From Mumia sp. zg.B17 (GTDB lineage Bacteria; Actinomycetota; Actinomycetes; Propionibacteriales; Nocardioidaceae): a stretch of 64,000 nt of DNA. This document shows positions 48,678 through 56,724 of the stretch, piece after piece (within the stretch, counting starts at the first letter, position 1; each line of letters begins with the position of its first letter). Under the pieces are notes generated by a model. It was not told the DNA's origin. It searched no databases and saw only the letters and a list, made by a program, of their open reading frames with translations. Both the position numbers and the translations under genes were made by a program. The stretch spans positions 682,001 to 746,000 of the forward strand of contig NZ_JAHWCI010000006.1 of NCBI RefSeq assembly GCF_019550915.1, given 5' to 3'.

Positions 48678-49946
48678 ATGGATGCGTTGGACGGGATGTT
48701 CCTCGCCTTCTCGGCGGTTGCCGCCGGGTGGTTCGCGTACCTGCTGCTCGTGGACGGTGTACGGCCGGGGCAGACTCTGCTGCTGGTCGTGTTCTGGGTG
48801 TTCGTCGCCTATCTCCTGCTTCCGCGACTGCACCGGATCTTCACGCACATCTATCTGCCGGACTACTTCATCGGGCAGGCCCGCACCAGTGACGGCCGGA
48901 TCGGAGACCCGGTCAACCTCGCCTGGCGCGGGCGCGAGGCACAGCTGCACAAGGTGATGTCGACCGCCGAGTGGGTCCGCGCCGACGATCTCGACTTCCG
49001 CGCGGGCCGCCGTATCGTCACCTCGACCCTGAGTCGGCGCAGCTATCCCGAGGCTCCGGTGAGCCCGTTGGTCCTCTTCGACCGCCAGCAGGACTTCGCC
49101 TACGAGAGGGAGGTCGCGGGAAGCCCGTCGCGACGGCACCACGTGAGGTTCTGGCGGTGCCCGGAGGGGTGGATGCTTCCCGGCGGGTTCGCGGTGGACT
49201 GGCTGGCCGCCGCGACGTACGACCGGAGGGTGGGGTTGTCGACGTTCACGCTCCAGGTGACGCACAAGATCGACGCCCACGTCGACGTCGAGCGCGACTT
49301 CGTCGTCTCGAGTGTGACGCGCGCCGTCCCCGCGGTCGACGTCTCGGTCATCGACCACTTCTCCAGCGGCTACCACTCCCGCAACGGAGGCGGTGACGTG
49401 GTCGAGACCGACGGCGACCTGCCGGTGGTCGACGTCAGTCGCGTGGAGGTCGTCGACCAGGATCTGCCGACCCACACCGACAGCCGCCGCCGCCTCCCAG
49501 CTCCGACCGTGTTCGGCGCGGGTGTGGCCGCAGCACGCTCGATCAGCTACGTCGTGCTGTTCGTGCTGCTGCTGGTCTCTCCCGCGTCGGTGTCGGCCGG
49601 TCTCGATCTGCTCGGCACCGACATCGCGACGCGCGACGTGCGTGGAGTCGTGCTGCCTGTCAGCACAGTCCTCGCGGTCTCGGGCCTCGTCGACCTCGCC
49701 CTCGCCGTCGGCGTGCTGCGTGGCAGCAACACGGCCCGTCTCCTCCTGATGTCGATCTGCGTCGTGGTGACGATCGTGACGTCCTTGGGGTCCGACGGCC
49801 GCCCCGACCAGTTCGCCCTCACACATCTGCCCACCGTCGGCGTCAACATCCTGGTGATCCTCGCCCTGTCCAGCCACCGCGCCCGCGACTACGCGACGCA
49901 CGCCGGGCAGCCCACCGTGACGACGAGGACGAGGCTCCCGGCGTGA
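48678..49946 (+). CDS. LssY C-terminal-domain membrane protein
   Basis: About 422 residues. Two N-terminal helices (FLAFSAVAAGWFAYLLLVDG; LLLVVFWVFVAYLLL), then a soluble domain with LPDYFIGQARTSDGRIGDPV and HHVRFWRCPEGW, which is typical of LssY-C proteins. GWMLPGGFAVDWLAAATYDR and QVTHKIDAHVDVERDFVV are its conserved core. Three to four C-terminal helices follow. Function unknown; LssY was linked to secretion in Legionella. The start is uncertain (ATG 48639 also in frame). The stop overlaps the next gene (GTGA). Confidence 0.75.
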   Translation: MDALDGMFLAFSAVAAGWFAYLLLVDGVRPGQTLLLVVFWVFVAYLLLPRLHRIFTHIYLPDYFIGQARTSDGRIGDPVNLAWRGREAQLHKVMSTAEWVRADDLDFRAGRRIVTSTLSRRSYPEAPVSPLVLFDRQQDFAYEREVAGSPSRRHHVRFWRCPEGWMLPGGFAVDWLAAATYDRRVGLSTFTLQVTHKIDAHVDVERDFVVSSVTRAVPAVDVSVIDHFSSGYHSRNGGGDVVETDGDLPVVDVSRVEVVDQDLPTHTDSRRRLPAPTVFGAGVAAARSISYVVLFVLLLVSPASVSAGLDLLGTDIATRDVRGVVLPVSTVLAVSGLVDLALAVGVLRGSNTARLLLMSICVVVTIVTSLGSDGRPDQFALTHLPTVGVNILVILALSSHRARDYATHAGQPTVTTRTRLPA

Positions 49947-50629
49947 CGGGCGAGCGCATCCTGCTGGTCGGCATCGGCGTCGTCGCGGGTTTCCTCTACT
50001 CGAACTTTCTGTTCGACGCGATCTTCTCCCAGAACCACGACTGGTTCACGGTCGTGAGCGACCTCGCCGCCTCCGGAACGCCGATGGCCGACCTCATCCG
50101 GATCACCGACGTGATCTGCGGCGTGCTCGTCCTTGTCCTGCTCCCCGGAATCCGCGCGGCCCTGCCGCCAGGACGCTGGCGTCGGGCCGCCCTGTGGCTC
50201 ACCGCGGTCTTCGCGGTCGGGAGCATCGTCGCGGCCGTCGTCCCTCTGCCGTGCGACACGGACGCCGTCTGTAAGAGCACCGTCGACGAGCTCCAGCGCC
50301 TCGTCCACGACGGAGCCAGCGTGGTCTCCGCCGCCGCCTTGTTCCTCGGCGCCGTCGCGGTGGCCCTTGCGGTTGCAGACCGTCGCCACTGGGTTCGCCG
50401 CGCCGCCTGGCTCACGTTCTGGATCGGCGGCATCGTAGGAATCCTGCTCTTCGGAGGATTCGCCCTGCTGGACCCCTCCTCGTGGGAGTCAGGGGTCGCC
50501 CAGCGGTTCCAGATCGTGGCCATGAGCGTCTGGATCGTCTGCCTCGCCGTCCTCGCCGCGACCGACGGACTCGCGAACCGGCGCGCTGTCGCACGACGTG
50601 AGGGCGCACGCGGCGGCGAGCCGGACTGA
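49943..50629 (+). CDS. DUF998 membrane protein
   Basis: A 228-residue protein with six predicted helices. ILLVGIGVVAGFLYSNFLFD opens it, and the loop after TM1 is FSQNHDWFTVVSDLAASGTP, the conserved SDL-type motif of DUF998. A periplasmic loop, VPLPCDTDAVCKSTVDELQRL, has two cysteines that could pair. Function unknown. The GTG at 49943 overlaps the LssY-C stop, so the two genes are co-translated. Confidence 0.78.
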   Translation: MTGERILLVGIGVVAGFLYSNFLFDAIFSQNHDWFTVVSDLAASGTPMADLIRITDVICGVLVLVLLPGIRAALPPGRWRRAALWLTAVFAVGSIVAAVVPLPCDTDAVCKSTVDELQRLVHDGASVVSAAALFLGAVAVALAVADRRHWVRRAAWLTFWIGGIVGILLFGGFALLDPSSWESGVAQRFQIVAMSVWIVCLAVLAATDGLANRRAVARREGARGGEPD

Positions 50630-50688
50630 CGCCGAACGAGCCAGGCGGCGGCGACCTGCCCGTCATCCACCCTCGACGGACGGGGCCG

Positions 50689-50700
50689 TACGCTGTGCCG
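50689..50700 (+). promoter_or_regulatory. Leaderless -10 box before a leader peptide
   Basis: TACGCT (50689-50694) followed by 6 nt and the GTG at 50701 that opens the 12-codon leader. Confidence 0.5.
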
Positions 50701-50739
50701 GTGACCATGCACCGTCCACCGACAGGGCCCCGCGCGTGA
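50701..50739 (+). CDS. 12-residue leader peptide coupled to the DUF808 gene
   Basis: GTG ACC ATG CAC... encodes 12 residues (MTMHRPPTGPRA) and ends in a TGA that overlaps the DUF808 GTG as GTGA. A TACGCT box 6 nt upstream makes the leader start the predicted first base of the transcript, so ribosomes would reach the DUF808 gene by re-initiation. Two prolines in a row at residues 6-7 could slow translation. The leader may only ensure loading, or it may regulate; it is too short for homology evidence. Confidence 0.5.
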   Translation: MTMHRPPTGPRA

Positions 50740-51668
50740 GCGCCGGCCTCGCGGCTCTCCTCGACGACATCGCCGCGCTCGCCCGACTGGCAGCCGCCTC
50801 CGTCGACGACGTCGGAGCCGCAGCGGCGCGTGCGAGCACCAAGGCCGCCGGGGTCGTCGTCGACGACGCCGCCGTCACGCCGAGGTACGTCCACGGACTG
50901 CGCCCCGAGCGCGAGCTGGCGATCATCAAGAAGATCGCGATCGGCTCGCTGCGCAACAAGTTCGTCTTCATCCTTCCTCTCGCGCTGCTGCTGAGCCAGT
51001 TCGCGCCGTGGCTGCTCACACCGATCCTCATGCTCGGCGGCACCTACCTGTGCTACGAGGGTGCGGAGAAGCTCTGGGAGAAGGTCTCGGGACACCACCC
51101 CCCGGAGGCTCCCGCGTCGTCGCAGGGCGCCGAGGCGGAGGGTCGTGTCGTGAGCGGCGCAGTGCGGACCGACCTGATCCTCTCCGCGGAGATCATGGTG
51201 ATCGCTCTCAACGAGGTCGCCGACGAGCCTCTGCTGTCGCGGGCGGTCATCCTGGCCGTCGTCGCGCTCGGCATCACCGCGCTCGTCTACGGAGTTGTCG
51301 CCGTCATCGTGAAGATGGACGACATCGGCCTCTCCCTCGCCGCGCGCAGCTCCGCGGGTGCCCGTGCTGTCGGTCGGTTCCTCGTCAAGGCGATGCCCGT
51401 CGTCCTCGCGACGCTCTCCGTCGTCGGTGTGGTCGCGATGCTCTGGGTCGGTGGCCACATCCTCCTCGTCGGGATCGACGAGCTCGGGTGGCACGCGCCG
51501 TACGACCTGGTCCACCACCTGGAGGAGATCGTGCACGACGCCGTGCCGAGCCTGGGCGGCGCGCTTCCGTGGATCGTCAATACGACGGCTTCGGCACTGC
51601 TCGGTGTCCTGGTGGGCGCGATCGTGGTCGCGGCATCCCACCTGGTGCCGCGCCGCCGGGCGCACTGA
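50736..51668 (+). CDS. DUF808 (YedI-like) membrane protein
   Basis: A 310-residue membrane protein. The N-terminus SAGLAALLDDIAALARLAAA is diagnostic of DUF808. ASTKAAGVVVDDAAVTPRYV and ELAIIKKIAIGSLRNKF are conserved, followed by at least five helices (ILPLALLLSQFAPWLLTPIL, ILAVVALGITALVYGVVAVI and others). No transport or enzymatic role is established for the family. The GTG at 50736 overlaps a leader peptide stop and lacks its own Shine-Dalgarno sequence. The 3' end overlaps the convergent P450 gene by 92 bp. Confidence 0.85.
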   Translation: MSAGLAALLDDIAALARLAAASVDDVGAAAARASTKAAGVVVDDAAVTPRYVHGLRPERELAIIKKIAIGSLRNKFVFILPLALLLSQFAPWLLTPILMLGGTYLCYEGAEKLWEKVSGHHPPEAPASSQGAEAEGRVVSGAVRTDLILSAEIMVIALNEVADEPLLSRAVILAVVALGITALVYGVVAVIVKMDDIGLSLAARSSAGARAVGRFLVKAMPVVLATLSVVGVVAMLWVGGHILLVGIDELGWHAPYDLVHHLEEIVHDAVPSLGGALPWIVNTTASALLGVLVGAIVVAASHLVPRRRAH

Positions 51669-53055
51669 GACCGGGCGTACGCCGCGACAGCGTCAGCTCC
51701 ATCCCCTGCGGCATGAGGGTGAGGCGCTCGTCGATGCGCAGCTCGTACGCCGGGTCGCCCGTGACGTCGTAGCGGTGCAGGATGCGCGCCAGCGCCATCG
51801 TCGCCTCGTGCACCGCGAACTGGCGCCCGATGCACGCCCGCTCCCCCGTCCCGAAGGGCTTGGCCGTGCTCGCGAGCCGCGGCGGCCTCGGGCGGTCGGG
51901 ATCGAAGGCGTCCGCCGTCTCCCCCCACACGGCCGGGTCGCGCTGGACGAGGGGCAGGAACACGAGGGCCCAGTCGCCGGGGGTCATCGTCCAGCGACCG
52001 CCCAGCGTCGTCGTCTCGCGAGGGGTGCGCGCATAGCCGGGGGCGGTCGGCCACAACCGCAACGCCTCGTCGAGCACCTTGCGGATGTAGCGGAAGCGCG
52101 CCACCTGCTCGTACGAGGGGGTGGCGTCGGGGTCGGGGCCGAGGATCGCATCGGTCTCCGCCTGCACCTTCGCGAGCGCCTCGGGATGGCGCACCAGGTA
52201 GTACAGCGCGAACGACAGCGCCCCGGACGTCGTCTCGTGGCCGGCGACGAGGAACGTGAGGATCTGGTAGCGGATGTTCTCGTCGCTGAGCCGCGCCCCG
52301 GTCTCGGGGTGAGCCTGATCGAGCATGATGCCGAGCAGGTCGTCGCCGCCGCTGGTCGGCGCCCGGCGGCGGGCGACGACGATGTCGTCGAGGAACCGGT
52401 TGACGTAGTCGAGCTGCTCGGCGTGCTGGCGGTCCAGGCGTCGTTCGAGCAGCTTCGCTGCCGGCAGCGCGCCGATGACTCCCTTGCGGCGCCCGATGGT
52501 CAGCGCGGTCACCATCCCCTCGACGAACGGGTGGAGCTCGGTCGTGGTGAACGACCCGAAGGCCTGGCTGAACCCCGTGCGTCCGATCGTCTCCAGCGTC
52601 AGTCGAGTCATGTCCGCGGAGGCGTCGACGCGCCCCGTCCCCGCGTCCCACACGGTGAAGAGCTCGTCGAGCGTCTCGGCCATCACCGGGTGGTAGCGCT
52701 GCATGGCCTGCTTGGTGAACGCGGGGACGAGGAGGTCGTGGGCGAGCTGCCAGTTGGGCTCCTCGTTGTAGGCGGTGAAGAGGCCGTCACCGGCGATCCC
52801 GCGCAGGCCGTCGAGCGCCGGAGAGTTCGCCTTGGCGAAGCGCGACTCGTCGTTGAGCTCGGCCGCCAGCTCCGCGTCGGTCACGAAGACGAACTTCTGT
52901 CCGAAGACAACGATCTCGAAGATCGGTCCGAGGTGGCGGTGGTGCTCGAGGATGTACTGGACCGGGCGGTCGGGATCCATGCTGCTGGCGTCCTTCATCC
53001 AGCGTCGCCGTCCGGCAGGGTGCGGGAACGTGTGGCCGGACCAGGCATTGCGCAT
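51577..53055 (-). CDS. Cytochrome P450, CYP102-like heme domain without reductase
   Basis: A 492-residue P450. I-helix oxygen motif LVAGHETTSGALSF, K-helix ExxR in DEALRLWP, and heme loop PFGTGERACIGRQFAVHEAT with the ligand Cys408. The heme loop and the N-terminal HHRHLGPIFEIVVFG resemble the heme half of fatty-acid hydroxylases of the CYP102 (P450-BM3) type. However, the protein stops about 60 residues after the heme domain with a Gly/Pro/Arg-rich tail and no fused FMN/FAD reductase. It must therefore use separate redox partners. The ATG at 53055 has AAGGAG 6 nt upstream. Divergent TetR gene with an inverted repeat between, so fatty-acid- or xenobiotic-induced expression is likely. Confidence 0.92.
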   Translation of the reverse strand: MRNAWSGHTFPHPAGRRRWMKDASSMDPDRPVQYILEHHRHLGPIFEIVVFGQKFVFVTDAELAAELNDESRFAKANSPALDGLRGIAGDGLFTAYNEEPNWQLAHDLLVPAFTKQAMQRYHPVMAETLDELFTVWDAGTGRVDASADMTRLTLETIGRTGFSQAFGSFTTTELHPFVEGMVTALTIGRRKGVIGALPAAKLLERRLDRQHAEQLDYVNRFLDDIVVARRRAPTSGGDDLLGIMLDQAHPETGARLSDENIRYQILTFLVAGHETTSGALSFALYYLVRHPEALAKVQAETDAILGPDPDATPSYEQVARFRYIRKVLDEALRLWPTAPGYARTPRETTTLGGRWTMTPGDWALVFLPLVQRDPAVWGETADAFDPDRPRPPRLASTAKPFGTGERACIGRQFAVHEATMALARILHRYDVTGDPAYELRIDERLTLMPQGMELTLSRRTPGLSAPGGAAPGGMPRPRSRPPGHRAVPKPSY

Positions 53056-53077
53056 CGAGACTCCTTGTTGCACGTCG

Positions 53078-53106
53078 GTTCAGCAAGACTGGGCCTCTTG
53101 TTGAAC
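53078..53106 (+). promoter_or_regulatory. TetR operator candidate between P450 and tetR genes
   Basis: GTTCAGCAAGA (53078-53088), 7 nt, TCTTGTTGAAC (53096-53106): 11-bp arms with one mismatch, in the 74-bp divergent intergenic region. It is 11 bp upstream of the tetR -10 box. Confidence 0.65.
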
Positions 53107-53116
53107 CCGTGTCAAG

Positions 53117-53129
53117 TAGTGTTCGCAGC
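53117..53129 (+). promoter_or_regulatory. Leaderless -10 box of the tetR gene
   Basis: TAGTGT (53117-53122) followed by 7 nt and the ATG at 53130. Confidence 0.5.
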
Positions 53130-53750
53130 ATGGCGGTCCGTACGAGGCTCACCCCCGAGCAGCGACGCGCGCAGCTCCTCGAGCTGGGCGCCCAGCTGTT
53201 CGCCACCGCGCCGTACGAGGACGTTCACATCGAGCGCGTGGCCGAGATGGCGTCGGTGTCACGCGGCCTGCTCTACCACTACTTCCCGACCAAGCGAGCG
53301 TTCTTCGCCGCTTTGCTCTCGGAGGCGGCCGACCACCTCGCGGAGGCGACGACACCCGACCCGGACGTCGACCCGCGCCGCCAGCTGGTCGATGGCATCG
53401 AGAGCTACCTGCGGCACTGTGCGGCGAACCGGCTCGGCGTCAGCACCATCCACCGCGGGGCCGCCAGCGGCGACCCCGAGATCGAGGCCATCCTCGAACG
53501 CTCGACCCGTCTGCACGAGGAGCGCATCCTGACGGTGCTCGTCCCTGGGCACGAGCCAGACCCGCTGCTCACGCTCGCCGTACGGGGGTGGCTGCTGCAT
53601 CTGCGCACGGTCGGACACGAGTGGGCGACCACGGCTCCCGACGTGCCGCTCGGCGAGGTCCGCGACATGTGCGCGGGTGCGCTCGTCGGTGCGCTCAGCG
53701 CCCTGCCTCCCGATGCCCGCCCGGCCACGCTTGCGGCGCTGACCGTCTGA
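53130..53750 (+). CDS. TetR-family regulator of the P450 gene
   Basis: A 206-residue TetR regulator. The DNA-binding domain spans residues 8-55, with TPEQRRAQLLELGAQLFATA, HIERVAEMASVSRGLLYHYF and PTKRAFFAALLSEAA. The C-terminal ligand domain is helical (IHRGAASGDPEIEAILERST). It is divergent from the P450 gene with an 11-bp inverted repeat between, so it most likely represses both itself and the P450. A substrate such as a fatty acyl compound is a guess. Confidence 0.88.
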   Translation: MAVRTRLTPEQRRAQLLELGAQLFATAPYEDVHIERVAEMASVSRGLLYHYFPTKRAFFAALLSEAADHLAEATTPDPDVDPRRQLVDGIESYLRHCAANRLGVSTIHRGAASGDPEIEAILERSTRLHEERILTVLVPGHEPDPLLTLAVRGWLLHLRTVGHEWATTAPDVPLGEVRDMCAGALVGALSALPPDARPATLAALTV

Positions 53751-53788
53751 CGGCTCGCAGCGCGCGTCAGCGCCACGAGGAGGTGACG

Positions 53789-54328
53789 CTAGCGCCGGGC
53801 CCGGTAGTCCGCGAGCATGCTGCCGGACGGCGTCCCCACGACGCGCTCGAGCTCCCACCGCTGGGGGTCGCGGGCACCGTCCCACAGACGACGCCCCTCA
53901 CCGACCGCGACCGGCGCGACCACCAGGCGGAGCCGGTCCACGAGGTCGGCGGCGAGCAGAGAGGAGGTGAGCGTGAGGCTCCCGTGCACGCCGATGTCAC
54001 CGCCAGGCCGGCCCTTGAGCTCCCGTACGACGTCCTCGAACGAGCCGTCGACGACCGTGGTGGCGTTCCACCCCGGCTCAAAAGGGCGGGCGGTGGCGAC
54101 GTACTTCGGCACGGCGTTGATGAAGCCGGCGAACGGCTCGTGGTCGCTGTCCGGCCAGTACGTCGACCACTCCTCGTACATGGCGCGACCCAAGAGGACG
54201 GCGTCCTGCGACGCGATCACGGCGCGCAGGTTGTCGTACATGACCTCGTCGAAGTCGAGGACGAACTGGTCGGGCGTCTCGGCGACACCGTCCAGGGACA
54301 GCAGCATGTAGGCGACGACGTCGCGCAT
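53789..54328 (-). CDS. Dihydrofolate reductase-fold protein (RibD C-terminal type)
   Basis: A 179-residue protein of the RibD-C/DHFR-like family. RDVVAYMLLSLDGVAETPDQ at the start, AVLLGRAMYEEWSTYWP (NADPH-binding loop), then GDIGVHGSLTLTSSLLAADL and DRLRLVVAPVAVGEGRRL. The ATG at 54328 follows GGAGG with 5-nt spacing. These small stand-alone members are of unknown substrate; the family as a whole reduces pterin- or pyrimidine-like rings. Confidence 0.85.
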   Translation of the reverse strand: MRDVVAYMLLSLDGVAETPDQFVLDFDEVMYDNLRAVIASQDAVLLGRAMYEEWSTYWPDSDHEPFAGFINAVPKYVATARPFEPGWNATTVVDGSFEDVVRELKGRPGGDIGVHGSLTLTSSLLAADLVDRLRLVVAPVAVGEGRRLWDGARDPQRWELERVVGTPSGSMLADYRARR

Positions 54329-54377
54329 GGTTCCTCCGTACGGTCGTGGCAGGTACGACAGGGTGACCGTCAACGGC

Positions 54378-54399
54378 GCGCGGAGTCATCGGTCCGCGC
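54378..54399 (-). terminator. Hairpin downstream of the LOG gene
   Basis: Arms GCGCGGA (54378-54384) and TCCGCGC (54393-54399) with an 8-nt loop lie 38 bp past the LOG stop codon and before the DHFR-fold gene. A moderate candidate. Confidence 0.4.
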
Positions 54400-54436
54400 C
54401 GGCGGCGTCCGCGAGCTGCGTCGCAGACTGGGCTAA

Positions 54437-55033
54437 CTAGCGCCGAGCGGCCACGACCTGCGCGGCGAGACCGTCGAGAACCCTCGGGAGATCGGTGTCG
54501 ACGACGAGCGCGTCGACCAGACCGCGACTCATGAAGCCGTGCTCGGCGATCCGGTCGAGCATCATGACGAGCGGGTCCCAGAACCCCGCCGGGTTGAGCA
54601 GTCCGAGCGGCTTGGCGTGCAGGCCGAGCGTCTGCCACGTCCACACCTCGAACATCTCCTCCAGCGTCCCCAGCCCACCCGGGAGGACGAGAAAGGCGTC
54701 GGCACGCTCGGCCATCGTCGCCTTGCGCTGATGCATCGTCCCCACGACCTCCAGCTGCAGCCCGGGCTCGTCCGAGCGTGCCCACTCGCGCTCCACCATG
54801 AAGCCGGGGATCACGCCGTACACCCGACCGCGGTGGTCCAGCGCGCCACGCGAGAGTGCGCCCATGAGACCGCTCCCGCCACCTCCGTAGACGAGCTCGA
54901 TACCACGTTCGGCGATCTGCGCGCCGACCTCGTACGCCATCTCCCGCAGGCTCGCGTCCTCCCCGTCACGCGAGGCGAGGAAGACGGCGATGCTGCGCAG
55001 GTCGCGAGGCCTACGAGTCGAGGAGCGCTGCAT
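54437..55033 (-). CDS. LOG-family nucleoside 5'-monophosphate phosphoribohydrolase
   Basis: A 198-residue LOG protein (TIGR00730 type), which removes ribose-5-phosphate from cytokinin-like or ordinary nucleotides. Motifs are SIAVFLASRDGED, ELVYGGGGSGLMGALSRGAL, and the diagnostic catalytic site VLPGGLGTLEEMFEVWTW (PGGxGTxxE). The start ATG 55033 has TAGCAT 7 nt upstream, so the message is probably leaderless. It may act in nucleotide salvage or cytokinin-like signalling. Confidence 0.9.
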   Translation of the reverse strand: MQRSSTRRPRDLRSIAVFLASRDGEDASLREMAYEVGAQIAERGIELVYGGGGSGLMGALSRGALDHRGRVYGVIPGFMVEREWARSDEPGLQLEVVGTMHQRKATMAERADAFLVLPGGLGTLEEMFEVWTWQTLGLHAKPLGLLNPAGFWDPLVMMLDRIAEHGFMSRGLVDALVVDTDLPRVLDGLAAQVVAARR

Positions 55034-55046
55034 CCACCGGATGCTA
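55034..55046 (-). promoter_or_regulatory. Leaderless -10 box of the LOG gene
   Basis: TAGCAT (55046-55041 on the minus strand) followed by 7 nt and the ATG at 55033. Confidence 0.5.
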
Positions 55047-55047
55047 C

Positions 55048-56721
55048 CTAGGCCTCACCCCGGCGTACCCGGAACCAGTGGTGGCCGTACCCCTCCAGCG
55101 GCAGCTTGGCCTCGCCGCCCTCCAGCTCCACGCTCCGGTGGTCGAACAGGTCCTCGAGCCACACCGGCTCCTCACCCTCCAGGTCGTCGGGGTGCAACGA
55201 GATCAGTGTCGTCACCGGCTCCGCGGAGAGGTTGTGCACCGCGATCACCGACGACCCCTCCCAGTGGCAGCGGTGAGCCATCACCTCGTGGTGAGACTGC
55301 TGAAGGACCGCGAAGTCCCCCCACCCCAGCTCGGGGCACTCGCGATAGGTCTGGATCAACGAACGCATGAAGTTCCACAGTGAGTCCGGGTCACGCTTCT
55401 GGTCCGCCACGTTGACGTGCTCGGGTCCGTAGCCGTCGGGCACCACGCGCTGGACCAGACGGCTCGACGGCGCGGTGGAGAACCCGCCGTTGCGGGTCGG
55501 CTCCCACTGCATCGGCGTCCGCACCGCCATCCGGCCCTCGGCCCCCGGGTCCTCTCCCATCCCGATCTCCTCGCCGTAGTAGAGCGTCGGCGTGCCGGGA
55601 AGGCTGAAGAGCAGGCTGTAGGCCATCCGGATGCGGCGCGGGTCGCCGTCCATCATCGGAGGGAGCCGGCGCTTGAGACCGCGCCCGAAGATCTGCATCG
55701 ACGGGTCGGGCCCGAACGCGGCGAACACCTCCTCGCGTTCCTCCTCCGAGAGCTTGTCGAGGGTGAGCTCGTCGTGGTTGCGCACGAACGTCGCCCACTG
55801 GCAGTCGGGGTGGATCGACGGTCGCGCCTTGAGCGCCTTGGCCAGCGGACGGGCGTCCTCCCGCGCGAACGAGAGGTAGAGCGCCTGCATGCTGATGAAA
55901 TCGAACATCATGGTGAGCTCGTCGCCGTCGGAGCCGCCGAAGTAGGCGCGCTGCTCCTTGTGGGGCAGGTTGACCTCGCCCAGCAGGATCGCGTCCCCGC
56001 GTCGCCGGCCGAGGAACGACCGCAACGCCTTGAGGTAGGCGTGGGGATCGCCCGGTACGTCGTCGCCGGCGGTGTCGACGTCGGCGATCAGGAACGGCAC
56101 GGCATCGACCCGGAATCCTGCGAGCCCGAGCTGGAGCCAGAAGCCAAGGGACTTCGCGATGTGGTCACGGACGACGGGGTTGGCGAAGTTCAGGTCGGGC
56201 TGGTGGGAGTAGAAGTGGTGGAGGTACCACTCGCCCGTGCGCTCGTCCAGCGTCCAGATGCCGTCCTCCTTGTCGGGGAAGACGACGGAGTCGGACGTGT
56301 CGGGAGGCGGGTCGGAGCGCCAGACGTAGTAGTCGCGGTACGGGTTGTCCTTGCTGCGACGTGCCTCCTTGAACCACGGGTGCTCCGCCGAGGTGTGGTT
56401 GACGACGAGGTCCGCGATCACCCGGATGCCACGGTCGTCGGCAGCACGGAGGAGCTCCACGAGGTCGCCGTGGGTGCCGAGCCTGCTGTCGACGCCGAAG
56501 AGGTCGGTCACGTCGTAGCCGTCGTCACGGTCCGGTGTCGGGTAGAAGGGCATCAGCCACAGGCACGTCACCCCCAGCTCGGCGAGGTAGTCGATCCGCT
56601 GGGTCAGTCCGACGAGGTCTCCGACGCCGTCCCCGTCGGAGTCGGAGTACGTCTCGACGTCCGCGCAGTAGATGACGGCGTTCTTCCACCAGAGGTCTCC
56701 GGTGCTCACACTTCGTGCCAC
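55048..56721 (-). CDS. GH13 alpha-amylase family enzyme (trehalose-synthase-like)
   Basis: A 557-residue cytosolic GH13 glycosidase. The four conserved regions are VIADLVVNHTS, GFRVDAVPFL (nucleophile D206), AILLGEVNLP (acid/base E249) and FVRNHDEL (H316-D317). The N-terminus WWKNAVIYCADVETYSDSDG is that of the trehalose synthase-like subgroup, though without the C-terminal maltokinase. No signal peptide. The GTG at 56721 is 3 nt after the oxidoreductase stop. This GH13 branch is typically paired with an LLM-class oxidoreductase, as here; the shared substrate is not established. Confidence 0.92.
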   Translation of the reverse strand: MARSVSTGDLWWKNAVIYCADVETYSDSDGDGVGDLVGLTQRIDYLAELGVTCLWLMPFYPTPDRDDGYDVTDLFGVDSRLGTHGDLVELLRAADDRGIRVIADLVVNHTSAEHPWFKEARRSKDNPYRDYYVWRSDPPPDTSDSVVFPDKEDGIWTLDERTGEWYLHHFYSHQPDLNFANPVVRDHIAKSLGFWLQLGLAGFRVDAVPFLIADVDTAGDDVPGDPHAYLKALRSFLGRRRGDAILLGEVNLPHKEQRAYFGGSDGDELTMMFDFISMQALYLSFAREDARPLAKALKARPSIHPDCQWATFVRNHDELTLDKLSEEEREEVFAAFGPDPSMQIFGRGLKRRLPPMMDGDPRRIRMAYSLLFSLPGTPTLYYGEEIGMGEDPGAEGRMAVRTPMQWEPTRNGGFSTAPSSRLVQRVVPDGYGPEHVNVADQKRDPDSLWNFMRSLIQTYRECPELGWGDFAVLQQSHHEVMAHRCHWEGSSVIAVHNLSAEPVTTLISLHPDDLEGEEPVWLEDLFDHRSVELEGGEAKLPLEGYGHHWFRVRRGEA

Positions 56722-56724
56722 GAC

